Shown: positions 53,991 to 63,958 of the stretch, piece after piece
Layout: the number at the start of each line of letters is the position of its first letter
How positions within the stretch are numbered: the first letter of the stretch is position 1
From: Nocardia shimofusensis NBRC 100134
Lineage (GTDB): Bacteria; Actinomycetota; Actinomycetes; Mycobacteriales; Mycobacteriaceae
Assembly (NCBI RefSeq): GCF_001613125.1
Contig: NZ_BDBT01000012.1
Location: forward strand, 1 to 64,000
Direction of reading: 5' to 3'
Length of the DNA stretch: 64,000 nt
The notes under the pieces: model-generated
What the model was told of the DNA's origin: nothing
The model's database searches: none
What the model saw: the letters and a program-made list of their open reading frames with translations, nothing else
Program-made: the position numbers and the translations under genes

Positions 53991-54038
53991 TTGCTGCGTT
54001 GCTGCGTTGCTGCGTTGCTGGGTTGCTGCGTTGCCGCC
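53991..54038. repeat. 8-bp tandem repeat, 5-6 copies
   Basis: TTGCTGCG three times, TTGCTGGG, TTGCTGCG, then the degenerate TTGCCGCC. It is intergenic, between the metalloprotease stop and the DnaA-like boxes. A unit of 8 bp is prone to slippage. Confidence 0.9.
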
Positions 54039-54084
54039 CCGGGTGTTCCGCGTCCATGCGGCCCGCCGGGGGCGGCTCGGGCGA

Positions 54085-55521
54085 TCAGGACCCGGCGGCG
54101 CCCTCGTCGCGGCCCTCCGACTCCCCGGTGGCGTCTCCCTTGCCGTTGTCTCCCTTGGCTTCCCGCTCGGCTCGCTCGCGCGCCTCGGTCTCGGCCAGCT
54201 GGGCGAGCGGATCGTCGAAAGCGGCCGCGCCGCCGCCGATCACCGAATCGATGAAGCCGGCGGGGGAGTCGAGGTCGTCGGAATCCGGCAGCAGGTCGGG
54301 GTGCGCCCAGACACCGTCGCGCTTTTCCATGCCCGCGTCGACGGTGAGCCTGCGCCACAGTTCGGCGGCTTCGCGCAGCTTGCGCGGACGAAGTTCCAGG
54401 CCGACCAGGGTGGCGAAGGTCTGTTCCGCGGGACCGCCGGTCGCACGGCGGCGGCGCAGCGTCTCGGCCAGCGCTCCCGCACCGGGCAGCCGGTCGCCGA
54501 CCGCCTCGCCGACCACGATCTGCACCCAGCCCTCGATGAGCGCGAGCAGCGTTTCCAGCCGTTCCAGCGCGGCCTTCTGCTCCGGGGTGGTCTGCGGCTC
54601 GAATGTGCCCTGCGACAGCAGTTCTTCGAGTTTGGACGGGTCGGTCAGCGACATCGGGTCGATGCTCTGCGCGGCCTCCTCGAGCGCCGAGAAGTCCATG
54701 GTGATACCGCGGGCGTAGTCCTCGACGGCGCCGAGCACCTGCTGGCGCAGCCACGGCACGTGCGCGAACAGGCGCTGATGGGCGGCCTCGCGGGCGGCGA
54801 GGAAGACCAGGATCTCGCTCTCGGGCTGTTCGAGTCCGGCGCTGAACTCCGCGATCGCTGCGGGCAGCAGCGCGGCCGTGCCCGCGGGACCCAGCGGCAG
54901 GCCGATGTCGGTGGAGGTCAGTACCTCCTTGCCGAGCTGGCCGAGCGCCTGACCGAGCTGCGAGCCGAACGCCAGGCCGCCCATCTGGCCGAGCATGCCG
55001 ACCATCGGTCCGGCGAGTTCGCGCGCCTCGGGCGGCAGTTGCGAGGTCCACATGCCGGAGACCTGCTGTGCCACGGGATCGCACAGTCGCTGCCAGGTCG
55101 GCAGGGTCTTCTCGATCCAGTCGACCGGTGTCCAGGCCACTGTCCGGGTCGCACCCGCGGGCAGGGTGGTGGCGCCGTCGAGCCATAGTTCGGCCAGGTG
55201 CGCGGCGTCGGCCACGGCCTCGACCGCGCCCTGGGAGACCGGGCCCACATCCTTGCCCAGCTGTTGGCGGGCCAGGCGCTTGGCGACGTCGTAGTTCACC
55301 GGGCCGGACTGCCCGCCACCGGGGGAGCCCATGCCGCTGAGCATCTGGCCGAGCGAGGTGAGCATCTGGCCCAGCTGGGCGGGATCGAAGCCCGCGCCAC
55401 CCGGTCCGCCGACCCCGAATCCGAACGGATTGTTCGCACCCGGACCGAAGGGCTCCTCGCCACGCCTGCGCGCGTCGTCGTCATCGTCGCGGTTCGAGAA
55501 TCCGAACGGGGAGTCACTCAT
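54085..55521 (-). CDS. Zinc-dependent metalloprotease-like protein (Rv3195-like)
   Basis: A 478-residue actinobacterial protein of the DUF2342/F420-biosynthesis-associated hydrolase family. The N-terminus (about 80 residues) is Gly/Pro/Asp-rich and probably disordered. The core has AAREAAHQRLFAHVPWLRQQV, where an E-x-x-H pair replaces a classic HExxH, and DYARGITMDFSALEEAAQ. The C-terminus is charged. ATG 55521 is chosen; a TAACGT box 7 nt upstream suggests leaderless transcription. Divergent from the PDZ protease gene, as Rv3195 is from Rv3194c. Confidence 0.85.
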   Translation of the reverse strand: MSDSPFGFSNRDDDDDARRRGEEPFGPGANNPFGFGVGGPGGAGFDPAQLGQMLTSLGQMLSGMGSPGGGQSGPVNYDVAKRLARQQLGKDVGPVSQGAVEAVADAAHLAELWLDGATTLPAGATRTVAWTPVDWIEKTLPTWQRLCDPVAQQVSGMWTSQLPPEARELAGPMVGMLGQMGGLAFGSQLGQALGQLGKEVLTSTDIGLPLGPAGTAALLPAAIAEFSAGLEQPESEILVFLAAREAAHQRLFAHVPWLRQQVLGAVEDYARGITMDFSALEEAAQSIDPMSLTDPSKLEELLSQGTFEPQTTPEQKAALERLETLLALIEGWVQIVVGEAVGDRLPGAGALAETLRRRRATGGPAEQTFATLVGLELRPRKLREAAELWRRLTVDAGMEKRDGVWAHPDLLPDSDDLDSPAGFIDSVIGGGAAAFDDPLAQLAETEARERAEREAKGDNGKGDATGESEGRDEGAAGS

Positions 55522-55528
55522 ACCCACC

Positions 55529-55534
55529 ACGTTA
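55529..55534 (-). promoter_or_regulatory. Putative -10 box (TAACGT) of a leaderless gene
   Basis: On the minus strand TAACGT ends 7 nt before the ATG at 55521. Confidence 0.45.
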
Positions 55535-55615
55535 CGCGGACGGCCAGGTCCCACGACATGGGACACCGCCGGTATAGGTGCACGTGCCGCGCCATTACGC
55601 GGACAGCGAAACCTT

Positions 55616-55621
55616 TAGGGT
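55616..55621 (+). promoter_or_regulatory. Putative -10 box (TAGGGT) of a leaderless gene
   Basis: TAGGGT ends 7 nt before the GTG at 55629. Confidence 0.4.
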
Positions 55622-55628
55622 GGGCGGG

Positions 55629-56654
55629 GTGAATCGTCGGATCCTGACCCTGCTGGCCGCCCTCGTACCGGTTTCGGTGCTCGGCGTCCTCGGCACCGTT
55701 TTCACCGTGCCGTTCGTCGCGCTCGGGCCCGGACCCACCTTCGACACCCTCGGTGAGTACGACGGTGTGCCGGTGGTCGAGGTCGAAGGCGCCGAACTCG
55801 ACGAGACGACCGGACATCTGAACATGACCACCGTCTCGGTTCGCGACGGGCTGAATCTCTACGAGGCCTTCGGGTTCTGGGCCAGTGGCAAGCACGGCCT
55901 CGTCCCGCGCGCCGAAGTGTATCCACCCGGGGTGCCGCGCGATGAGATCGATCAGTCCAACCAGCAGGAGTTCCGCAACTCCGAGAGCGCCGCGGAGGTC
56001 GCGGCGATGAACTACCTGAAGCTGCCGACCGCCGTGCTGGTGCGCGATATCGGCGAGAGCAGCCCCGCGCGAGGCGTGCTCGAACCCGGCGACGAGATCG
56101 TCAGCGTGGGCGGTGTCCCGGCGAACACGCCCGGCGACGTGGTGCGCGAGACCACCTCCCGCGCGCCCGGCACCCCGCTGACCGTGGTCTACCGCCGCGA
56201 CGGCGTCGAACGCACCTCGGAGTTCGTGCTCGGAACCAATCCGGAAGACGCGACCAAGGCGGCGCTCGGCGTCACCATCGGCACCGGTGCGCGGCCGCCC
56301 ATCGAAGTGAGCTTCAACCTGGCCGACATCGGCGGTCCGTCGGCGGGCCTGATGTTCAGTCTCGCGCTGATCGACAAGCTCAGCCCTGGTGAACTCGGCG
56401 GCGGCGACTTCGTCGCGGGAACCGGCACCATCGAGACCGACGGCAAGGTCGGCCCGATCGGCGGCATCCAGTACAAGATGATCGCGGCCAGCGAGGCGGG
56501 CGCGGAGACCTTCCTGGTACCCGCCGCCAACTGCACCGAGGCACAGCAGCGGGTTCCCGACGGCCTGCGGCTGGTGAAGGTGGAGACCCTCGACGGCGCG
56601 GTGCGGTCGTTGTCGGCGATCAACGCGGGCGAAGAAGCGCCCAGCTGCGGCTGA
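55629..56654 (+). CDS. Membrane-anchored PDZ/Lon-type serine protease (YlbL family, Rv3194c-like)
   Basis: A 341-residue protein: an N-terminal membrane anchor (ILTLLAALVPVSVLGVLGTVF), a PDZ domain around residues 120-205 (VLEPGDEIVSVGGVPANTP), and a C-terminal Lon-type S16 protease domain. The catalytic serine is in DIGGPSAGLMFSL and the lysine in GGIQYKM, forming the Ser-Lys dyad. It probably cleaves proteins at the outer face of the membrane. Start GTG 55629, likely leaderless. Confidence 0.92.
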   Translation: MNRRILTLLAALVPVSVLGVLGTVFTVPFVALGPGPTFDTLGEYDGVPVVEVEGAELDETTGHLNMTTVSVRDGLNLYEAFGFWASGKHGLVPRAEVYPPGVPRDEIDQSNQQEFRNSESAAEVAAMNYLKLPTAVLVRDIGESSPARGVLEPGDEIVSVGGVPANTPGDVVRETTSRAPGTPLTVVYRRDGVERTSEFVLGTNPEDATKAALGVTIGTGARPPIEVSFNLADIGGPSAGLMFSLALIDKLSPGELGGGDFVAGTGTIETDGKVGPIGGIQYKMIAASEAGAETFLVPAANCTEAQQRVPDGLRLVKVETLDGAVRSLSAINAGEEAPSCG

Positions 56655-56673
56655 GCGCCGGCCCTGGCCGGGT

Positions 56674-57258
56674 TCAGTCGGTCAGCGTGTGGTGCAGCGC
56701 CTCGATGACATTGGACGCCAGATTCGGGTAGGTCCGCAGGTCCAGATCGCCGAAGTCGTCGGCGTCGTCGTCGGGGCGAAGTTGCAGCAGCGACAGCGAC
56801 ACGCCTTCACGCAGCACCGCGGCGAACAGCCGGGCCGAGCGGCGCTCCGGATGCTCCAGCGCGGCGGCGCGACCGGCGGCGTCGGCGGCCTCGTGATCGG
56901 CCAGCAGCGGGCCGAGCGCGTCGTCGAGGGTGCTCTCGGCGTCCGGCGGCAGCACCACGATCTCCTGCACCAGCACGCAGCCGCGCACGGCGGGCGGCCA
57001 GGTGGTGGTCGCCAGGAATTCGTCGAGGGCGATCGATCCGCCGGTGATGTCCTCCGGCAGCGGCTCCTGCGCGATCGGGGTGAGTTCGTTGCCCTGGTCG
57101 ATCTCGTCGAGCAGGCCGGGTTCGGCGGCGACCAGGTCGGCGGTCGGCACCAGCGCGAACATCTGCGGCGGTCTACCCCAGCCCTCGCCGTCGGCGAACT
57201 CCGCCACCTCTCGGACGGCGCGGGACAGGACGAGTTCGGCGTGCAGATCTGCGGTCAC
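56674..57258 (-). CDS. PPA1309 family protein
   Basis: A 194-residue conserved actinobacterial protein of unknown function. Recognisable stretches are PQMFALVPTADLVAAEP, LPEDITGGSIALDEFLATTTWP and CVLVQEIVVLPPDAE. No catalytic motif or membrane segment is seen. It lies between the PDZ protease and UPF0182 genes and is convergent with the former; the GTG start lacks a strong ribosome site. Confidence 0.82.
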   Translation of the reverse strand: MTADLHAELVLSRAVREVAEFADGEGWGRPPQMFALVPTADLVAAEPGLLDEIDQGNELTPIAQEPLPEDITGGSIALDEFLATTTWPPAVRGCVLVQEIVVLPPDAESTLDDALGPLLADHEAADAAGRAAALEHPERRSARLFAAVLREGVSLSLLQLRPDDDADDFGDLDLRTYPNLASNVIEALHHTLTD

Positions 57259-57468
57259 CCGGCCATCTTTTCACCCGGCTGCGGCGCGCGCGGCAGACCC
57301 GGTGCAAAAGGCTCGCCGGAGTCGCCGGTCACGACCCGTCCGGCGCTGTAATGTCCGTTTCCGTAGAGTGGGCGCGAACGGTCCATGCGGACCGGACCGC
57401 AACGTCGGACTGCGGCGTCCCGCCCCGGACAGGTGCGGGAAGCCGCCGGACACCTGGAGAGTGGCATC

Positions 57469-60456
57469 GTGGGCATGCGGCCCCAAACCGGCTTACCTTC
57501 GCTGACGCGACGCAGCCGTGTGCTGCTGGTGGCGGCTGTCGTCCTGGCTGCGCTGTTGCTGTTCGGCCCACGGCTGACCGACACCTATACGAACTGGCTG
57601 TGGTTCGGTGAGGTCGGCTTCCGTGACGTGTTCGTCACGGTGCTGTTCACCCGCATCGCGCTGTTCTTCGCGACCGGGCTGTTCGTCGGCGTGACGCTGT
57701 GGCTGGCGTTGCTGGTGGCCTACCGCACCCGGCCGATGTTCCTGCCGCCTGCCGGTCCCAACGACCCGATCGCGCGCTACCGCGCCACTGTGACGGGCAG
57801 GCTCAAGACCTTCGGTATCGGTATCCCGGTACTGCTCGGTGTGCTGTCCGGTCTGGTCGCGCAGTCCAATTGGGTGACCACGCAGCTGTTCCTCAACGGG
57901 GGCGACTTCGGGCAGAAGGACCCGCAGTTCGGCTTGGACGTCGGCTTCTACGCCTTCGACCTGCCGTTCTTCCGGATGGTGCTGAACTGGATGTTCGTCG
58001 CCGTGGTGATCGCGTTCTTCGCGAACCTGGTGACCCACTACATCTTCGGCGGCTTGCGCCTGACCGGCCGCGAGGGCCTGCTCACCCGCCCCGCGCGCAT
58101 CCAGCTGGCCGTCATCGCCGGCGTGTTCGTCCTGCTCAAGGCCATCGCCTACTGGTTCGACCGCTACGACCTGCTGTCGAGCTCGCGCAAGGAACCGACC
58201 TTCTACGGCGGTTCGTTCACCGATATCAACGCCGTGCTGCCCGCCAAGCTGATCCTGCTGGCGATCGCGGTGATCTGCGCGCTGGCCTTCTTCGCCGGCG
58301 TGGTGTTGCGCGATCTGCGGGTGCCCGCGATGGCCGCGGCGCTGCTGGTGCTGTCCTCGATCCTGGTCGGCGCGGTGTATCCGCTGGTCATCGAGCAGTT
58401 CTCGGTGCGTCCGAACGCCGCCGACAAGGAATCGGAGTACATCGAGCGCAATATCGCGGCGACCAGGCAGGCTTTCGACATCACCTCCGACCGGATCGAG
58501 TATCAGGACTACAAGGGGGAAAGCGCCAAGAACCCGCTGCAGGTCCCGGTCGACGCCGCCACCATCGGCAACGCCCGCCTGCTCGATCCGAACATCCTCT
58601 CCCCGACATTCACCCAGCTGCGTCAGCTGAAGAACTTCTACGGCTTCCCCGAGTCGCTCGACATCGACCGCTATGAGATCAACGGCCAGATCCAGGACTT
58701 CATCGTCGCCGCTCGCGAACTCTCGCCCGCGGCGCTGACCGGCAACCAGACGGACTGGATCAACAAGCACACCGTCTACACCCACGGCAACGGCTTCGTC
58801 GCCGCGCCCGCGAACCGCGTCAACAAGCCGCAGTCCGAGGACGCGGGCGTCACCGGCGGCTCGTCGGACTCCGGCTACCCGATCTTCATGGTGAGCGACC
58901 TGTTCACCCCGAAGGACAATCAGGTCATCGGGGTCGATCAGCCGCGCGTCTACTACGGCGAGCTGATCTCGCAGTCCGACCCGGACTACGCCATCGTCGG
59001 CGCGACGGAGAGCCAGGCGCCCCGCGAGTACGACTCCGACACCGCCCAGTACACCTACACCGGCGCGGGCGGGGTGCCGATCGGCAACTGGTTCAACCGG
59101 CTGGCCTTCGCCGCCAAGTACGCCGAGCGCAACATCCTGTTCTCGGAGGCCATCGGCGAGGACTCCAAGATCATCTACAACCGCAGCCCGCGCGACCGCG
59201 TGCAGAAGGTCGCGCCGTGGCTGACCGCCGACGGCAATGCCTACCCCGCGGTGGTCGACGGACGCATCGTCTGGATCGTCGACGCCTACACCACCCTCGA
59301 CAACTACCCGTACGCGCAGAAGACCTCGCTGGACGGCGCGGTCGAGGACAGCATCGACAAGAAGACCGGTCGTCTGCTGCCCCGCAAGGAAGTCAGCTAC
59401 ATCCGCAACTCGGTCAAGGCGACCGTCGACGCCTACGACGGCACCGTGACCCTCTACGAGGTCGACTCCAGCGACCCGGTGCTGAAGGCATGGCGCGGGG
59501 TGTTCCCGGACGCGGTGCAGCCGGAGAGCGCGATCAGCGAGGAACTGCGGGCGCACTTCCGCTACCCGGAGGATCTGTTCAAGGTCCAGCGCGAGATGCT
59601 GACGAAGTACCACGTGGACAACCCGCGTGAGTTCTTCACCAACAACGCGTTCTGGTCGGTGCCCGCCGATCCCACGATCGAGGGCGGCAGCTTCAACCAG
59701 CCGCCGTACTACGTGCTGCTCGGCGACAAGGAGACCAACGAGCCGGTCTTCAACCTGACCAGCGCGATGGTCGGCTACAACCGGCAGTTCTTGTCGGCCT
59801 ACATCTCGGTGCGCTCCGATCCCGAGAACTACGGCAAGTTCACCATCCTGCGATTGCCGACCGACACCCAGACCCAGGGTCCGCAGCAGACACAGAACAC
59901 CATGACGACAGCGCCACAGGTCTCCCAGGAGAAGACCCTGCTGTCGAACTCGAACAAGATCAGATACGGCAATCTGCTGACCTTGCCGATCGCCGACGGC
60001 GGCATCCTCTATGTGGAGCCGTTCTACAACGAGCGCAACACCGGCCCGAACACGGCTACCTTCCCGCAGTTGCTGCGCGTGCTGGTGAGTTACCGCGACC
60101 AGGCGGGCAGCGTCAAGGTCGGCTATGCCTCGACCCTGGCGGAGGCGCTGAATCAGGTGATCCCCGGTGCGGGCGCACTCGCGACCCCGCCGGGCGGTGA
60201 TCCGGCGACCAGGCCGCGTCCGGGCACCGCGCCGCCGGTGGTCGAGGTCGCGCCACCTGCCGACGGTGGCGAGCCGCAGCCGCAGACGACCCCGCCGCCC
60301 ACCGGTTCGACGGGTAAGGAGGCGGCGGCCGCCGAGCTCGATCGCAAGATCGAAGCCGTCCGCAATGCCATGCGCAGCGGCAACTTCGAGGACTTCGGCA
60401 AGGCGCTGGAGGAACTCGAGGCGGCGGTGCAGGCCTACCAGGACGCCGGCCGGTAA
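57469..60456 (+). CDS. UPF0182 family integral membrane protein (Rv3193c-like)
   Basis: A 995-residue protein. Seven predicted membrane helices occupy roughly residues 15-330 (first: VLLVAAVVLAALLLFGPRL), followed by a large, probably extracytoplasmic domain with conserved KNFYGFPESLDIDRYEI, NQTDWINKHTVYTHGNGF and FNLTSAMVGYNR. A Pro/Gly-rich linker precedes a short C-terminal helix (EAVRNAMRSGNFEDFGKALE). Function unknown. GTG 57469 has GGAGAG 7 nt upstream; length agrees with Rv3193c. Confidence 0.93.
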   Translation: MGMRPQTGLPSLTRRSRVLLVAAVVLAALLLFGPRLTDTYTNWLWFGEVGFRDVFVTVLFTRIALFFATGLFVGVTLWLALLVAYRTRPMFLPPAGPNDPIARYRATVTGRLKTFGIGIPVLLGVLSGLVAQSNWVTTQLFLNGGDFGQKDPQFGLDVGFYAFDLPFFRMVLNWMFVAVVIAFFANLVTHYIFGGLRLTGREGLLTRPARIQLAVIAGVFVLLKAIAYWFDRYDLLSSSRKEPTFYGGSFTDINAVLPAKLILLAIAVICALAFFAGVVLRDLRVPAMAAALLVLSSILVGAVYPLVIEQFSVRPNAADKESEYIERNIAATRQAFDITSDRIEYQDYKGESAKNPLQVPVDAATIGNARLLDPNILSPTFTQLRQLKNFYGFPESLDIDRYEINGQIQDFIVAARELSPAALTGNQTDWINKHTVYTHGNGFVAAPANRVNKPQSEDAGVTGGSSDSGYPIFMVSDLFTPKDNQVIGVDQPRVYYGELISQSDPDYAIVGATESQAPREYDSDTAQYTYTGAGGVPIGNWFNRLAFAAKYAERNILFSEAIGEDSKIIYNRSPRDRVQKVAPWLTADGNAYPAVVDGRIVWIVDAYTTLDNYPYAQKTSLDGAVEDSIDKKTGRLLPRKEVSYIRNSVKATVDAYDGTVTLYEVDSSDPVLKAWRGVFPDAVQPESAISEELRAHFRYPEDLFKVQREMLTKYHVDNPREFFTNNAFWSVPADPTIEGGSFNQPPYYVLLGDKETNEPVFNLTSAMVGYNRQFLSAYISVRSDPENYGKFTILRLPTDTQTQGPQQTQNTMTTAPQVSQEKTLLSNSNKIRYGNLLTLPIADGGILYVEPFYNERNTGPNTATFPQLLRVLVSYRDQAGSVKVGYASTLAEALNQVIPGAGALATPPGGDPATRPRPGTAPPVVEVAPPADGGEPQPQTTPPPTGSTGKEAAAAELDRKIEAVRNAMRSGNFEDFGKALEELEAAVQAYQDAGR

Positions 60457-60470
60457 AGCGGCAGAGACAA

Positions 60471-60510
60471 CAAGCGGCGCCGTCGTCTTCGTTGACGACG
60501 GCGCCGCTTG
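60471..60510. terminator. Strong bidirectional terminator
   Basis: Perfect 17-bp stem CAAGCGGCGCCGTCGTC (60471-60487) and complement (60494-60510), loop of 6, between convergent UPF0182 and rpf genes. Confidence 0.85.
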
Positions 60511-60547
60511 CTGTTGTGTGACGGGTGAGTTCGTAGGACTACAGGTG

Positions 60548-61273
<726 letters not shown>

Positions 61274-61566
61274 TCACGTCTTGATAACGCAGGGTTATTC
61301 GTGAAACAAACAGGTCGAATACTGCCGTTTTTCCTGGCTATGTGGTGTAAATCGGAGAGCATGTCGCATGAGTTACCCAAACGTTATGTGTGTGAGATCA
61401 CTTCGAAATAGTGGCGCCGATCACGTTTGTGAAGTGCGAGGCTGGAGCAGCTGCGTGAAATGCGAAATTTTCACTATCTGTGGCAGTGTGGGGTGTTCTG
61501 TCGACGCGTGGGCATGCCTCGGCGGTGTCGTCATGACCTGCGTGGATGCCCGCCCGGGGGAGCGAT

Positions 61567-61596
61567 TTGCCTTCCGTGGACAGCTGTGTGTAATGT
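61567..61596 (+). promoter_or_regulatory. Promoter of the initiator tRNA gene
   Basis: TTGCCT (61567-61572) and TAATGT (61591-61596) separated by 18 bp, 12 nt before the tRNA; consistent with the primary sigma factor. Confidence 0.6.
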
Positions 61597-61608
61597 TGCA
61601 TTTACCGA

Positions 61609-61682
61609 CGCGGGGTGGAGCAGCTCGGTAGCTCGCTGGGCTCATAACCCAGAGGTCGCAGGTTCAAATCCTGTCCCCGCTA
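61609..61682 (+). tRNA. Initiator tRNA-fMet (CAT anticodon)
   Basis: A 74-nt cloverleaf without encoded CCA. Anticodon loop CTCATAA is flanked by three G:C pairs (GGG and CCC), the mark of initiator tRNA. The acceptor stem has an unpaired first position (C1 opposite T72), also typical of initiators in this group. T arm GGTTCAAATCC is present. The only RNA gene seen in the window. Confidence 0.96.
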
Positions 61683-61686
61683 CAAC

Positions 61687-61729
61687 GACTCAGGTCGGAG
61701 AGTTCAGACTCTCCGACCTGAGTCTTTTT
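61687..61729 (+). terminator. Terminator of the tRNA gene
   Basis: 17-bp perfect stem GACTCAGGTCGGAGAGT (61687-61703) and complement (61708-61724), loop TCAG, followed by TTTTT. Confidence 0.93.
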
Positions 61730-61784
61730 CTGCGCCCGATCGCTCGGCGAGGCTGTCGGCCGCCTGGCGTGCGAGGAGAGGCGC

Positions 61785-62591
61785 TCAGGGTTGGTCGAGG
61801 AAGATCTCGAGGCGGGTGATGCGCGGTGAGCCGGAGGCGAATTCGGCCATGGCGACGCCGCGGGCGGAGCCGATCTCTATCGAGACGGTCACCCAGCGCC
61901 CGGCCGCGAGCATTTTGTCCCAGCGAATGTTGCGGGCGCGATTGGTGAATTCCTCGACCGAGACACGGTGGCCCGCGGGCAGTTCGACCTCGGCGCGATC
62001 GCTGAGCAGTTCGCGGACTCCGGCGAGGTCGGTGTCGGCGGCGGCCGCGAACAGGCGGCTGACGACGGACTTGCCCGCGCGGCCGACGCCGGTGAGGGCC
62101 TTGGTCATGCCGAGTGCGCCGCCCAGGCCCTGATTGCGGACCAGGCGCGGGCCGAGGACGGCGACAGCGCCGAGGCCGGGCAGTCCGGTGCGCAGCAGGC
62201 ACAGCACCATGGGGGCCAGTTCCCAGTGGGCGGCCAGTCGGGCGATCCGCAGGCCGTCGTCGGTGGCGGTGAGGTCGTAGCGCAGGTGCATCGGGACCAG
62301 GACGGTGGCGCCGGTGGACATGGTCGTCTCGATGGACAGGTCGCGGACCACGGTGCGGCCGGCGATCAGGTCGCGGTCGACGTGGAAGGCGATGGTGTTC
62401 GGGGCGATGAAGGTGTCGTAGAAGCGGCCGATGGCGGCCGGGCCGAGGTGCGGGGCGGAGCCGACCGGGTCGTTGACGGCGGCGTCCGGGGCGAACAGGC
62501 CCACCCACGCGGCCTTGTCGTGGGCGGCGACGGCGCGCGGGGAGGCCTGCGCGGCCGCCAGCAGGTCGGCGGCGGTCGGCTCCAGCGGCAT
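61785..62591 (-). CDS. NTF2-fold / SnoaL-like protein
   Basis: A 268-residue protein. The first ~135 residues form a SnoaL-like domain (WVGLFAPDAAVNDPVGSAPH, AIGRFYDTFIAPNTIAFHVD), a fold used by ketosteroid isomerases and polyketide cyclases. A second, weaker copy seems to follow (VSRLFAAAADTDLAGVRELL, VSVEEFTNRARNIRWDKMLA). Function unknown; a role in steroid or lipid metabolism is only suggested by the upstream P450 gene on the same strand. A CGGAGG site lies 7 nt before the ATG. Confidence 0.82.
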   Translation of the reverse strand: MPLEPTAADLLAAAQASPRAVAAHDKAAWVGLFAPDAAVNDPVGSAPHLGPAAIGRFYDTFIAPNTIAFHVDRDLIAGRTVVRDLSIETTMSTGATVLVPMHLRYDLTATDDGLRIARLAAHWELAPMVLCLLRTGLPGLGAVAVLGPRLVRNQGLGGALGMTKALTGVGRAGKSVVSRLFAAAADTDLAGVRELLSDRAEVELPAGHRVSVEEFTNRARNIRWDKMLAAGRWVTVSIEIGSARGVAMAEFASGSPRITRLEIFLDQP

Positions 62592-62716
62592 GGCGGTCCT
62601 CCGTGATCGCGATCCGGGCCGGTCCCGGGTGCTCTCATCGTAGAACGGGTTCTAATTTTCCGTTCGGCGGCGGTGGCGGGAAGGACTCCTGAGCACCGCC
62701 GCCTCGCGGGTGTCGG

Positions 62717-63958
62717 TCAGCTCTGCGGCGCGCCGTGCAGGTGGACCGGCAGGGTCTGGTGACCGTTGGAGACGAAGCTGCCGATCGGCTTCAGCGTGGC
62801 CGGGTCCTGGGCGAACGCCAGCTTCGGGAACCGCGCGAAGAGCGCGGGCAGCGCGATCGACGCCTCCAGCCGGGCCAGCGGCGCACCGATGCAGTGGTGG
62901 GCGCCGTGGCCGAAGGAGACGTGATCCTTCTTCTCCCGATGCACATCGAACTCGTCGGCGGTCTCGCCGTGCACCTTCGGGTCGCGGCCCGCACCGGCGT
63001 AGGACGCCAGGATCGCCTCGCCCTTGCCGATGGTCACATCACCTACCTGGATGTCCTCCACCGCGAAGCGCAGCGGCAGATGGGCGACCGGAGCCTCGTA
63101 GCGCAGCGTCTCCTCGATCACCTCCGCCCAGCTCACCCGGCCTTCGACCGCGTCGGCGAGCTGCTCGGGATGGGTGAGCAGCGCGACGATCGCCTGATCG
63201 AGCAGGTTCACGGTGGTCTCGTGACCGGCATTGATCGTCAGCATCAGGGTGTCGACGAGTTCCTTCTGCGTGAGCTGGGAACCCTCCTCGTCGCGGGTGG
63301 TGATCAGCACGCTGGTGATGTCGTCGCCCGGATTCTCGGTGCGGTAGGTGACGAGTTCGGTGACCAGGCCGTACATCTCGACGTAGTTGGCCATGGCTGC
63401 TTCGGGGCCGGTCGAGGTGTCGAAATAAGTATCGACGCATTTGCGTAGGCCGGGACCGAGATGCTCGGGGACGCCGAGCAATTCGGTGATGACCTGGATG
63501 GGCACCGGGTAGGCGTAACTCTCCCGCAGGTCGGCGACGGCCCCGGCCGGGGTCGCCTCGAGCGCGTCGAGCAGTCCGGCGGTGAGCGCCTCGATGCGCG
63601 GGCGCAGCGCGGTGGTGCGCCGGTGGGTGAACGCGGGCGCGACGAGATTGCGCAGCCTGCGATGGTCGGCGCCGTAGGCGGTGAACATGTTGTCCACCGC
63701 CACCCACGAGAACATCGGCCAGTCCTGGGTGATCTCGCCGTCGATGAAGGCGGTCCAGTGCTGCCGCGGGTCCTTGGACACGCGCGGATCGGCGAGCAGG
63801 CTCTCGAGCACGGTGGCATCGGTCGCCGACCAGGCGGGCACCCCGCCGGGCAGGGCGACCAGTGCGACGGGACCGCGGGCCCGGATACGCGCGGATTCAC
63901 CCTGGATATCGGAGCCGGTGAGATCCAGCGGGATCGGCTCGACTGTCGTATCAGCCAC
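62717..63958 (-). CDS. Cytochrome P450
   Basis: A 413-residue soluble bacterial P450 monooxygenase. I-helix oxygen-binding motif AGHETT, ExxR motif EETLR, and haem loop FGHGAHHCIGAPLAR with the proximal cysteine. The pattern is like actinobacterial CYP105/CYP107-type enzymes but subfamily and substrate cannot be set from sequence alone. No ferredoxin gene lies beside it inside the window. GTG 63958 follows AAGGAG by 10 nt. Confidence 0.95.
   Translation of the reverse strand: MADTTVEPIPLDLTGSDIQGESARIRARGPVALVALPGGVPAWSATDATVLESLLADPRVSKDPRQHWTAFIDGEITQDWPMFSWVAVDNMFTAYGADHRRLRNLVAPAFTHRRTTALRPRIEALTAGLLDALEATPAGAVADLRESYAYPVPIQVITELLGVPEHLGPGLRKCVDTYFDTSTGPEAAMANYVEMYGLVTELVTYRTENPGDDITSVLITTRDEEGSQLTQKELVDTLMLTINAGHETTVNLLDQAIVALLTHPEQLADAVEGRVSWAEVIEETLRYEAPVAHLPLRFAVEDIQVGDVTIGKGEAILASYAGAGRDPKVHGETADEFDVHREKKDHVSFGHGAHHCIGAPLARLEASIALPALFARFPKLAFAQDPATLKPIGSFVSNGHQTLPVHLHGAPQS

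Noticed and set aside
57493..59613. 706-codon minus-strand open frame
   Set aside because: Antisense shadow of the UPF0182 gene; composition is typical of the reverse frame in GC-rich DNA.
61368..61631. Short open frame upstream of the tRNA
   Set aside because: No ribosome site and it runs into the tRNA; the translation shows no coding bias.
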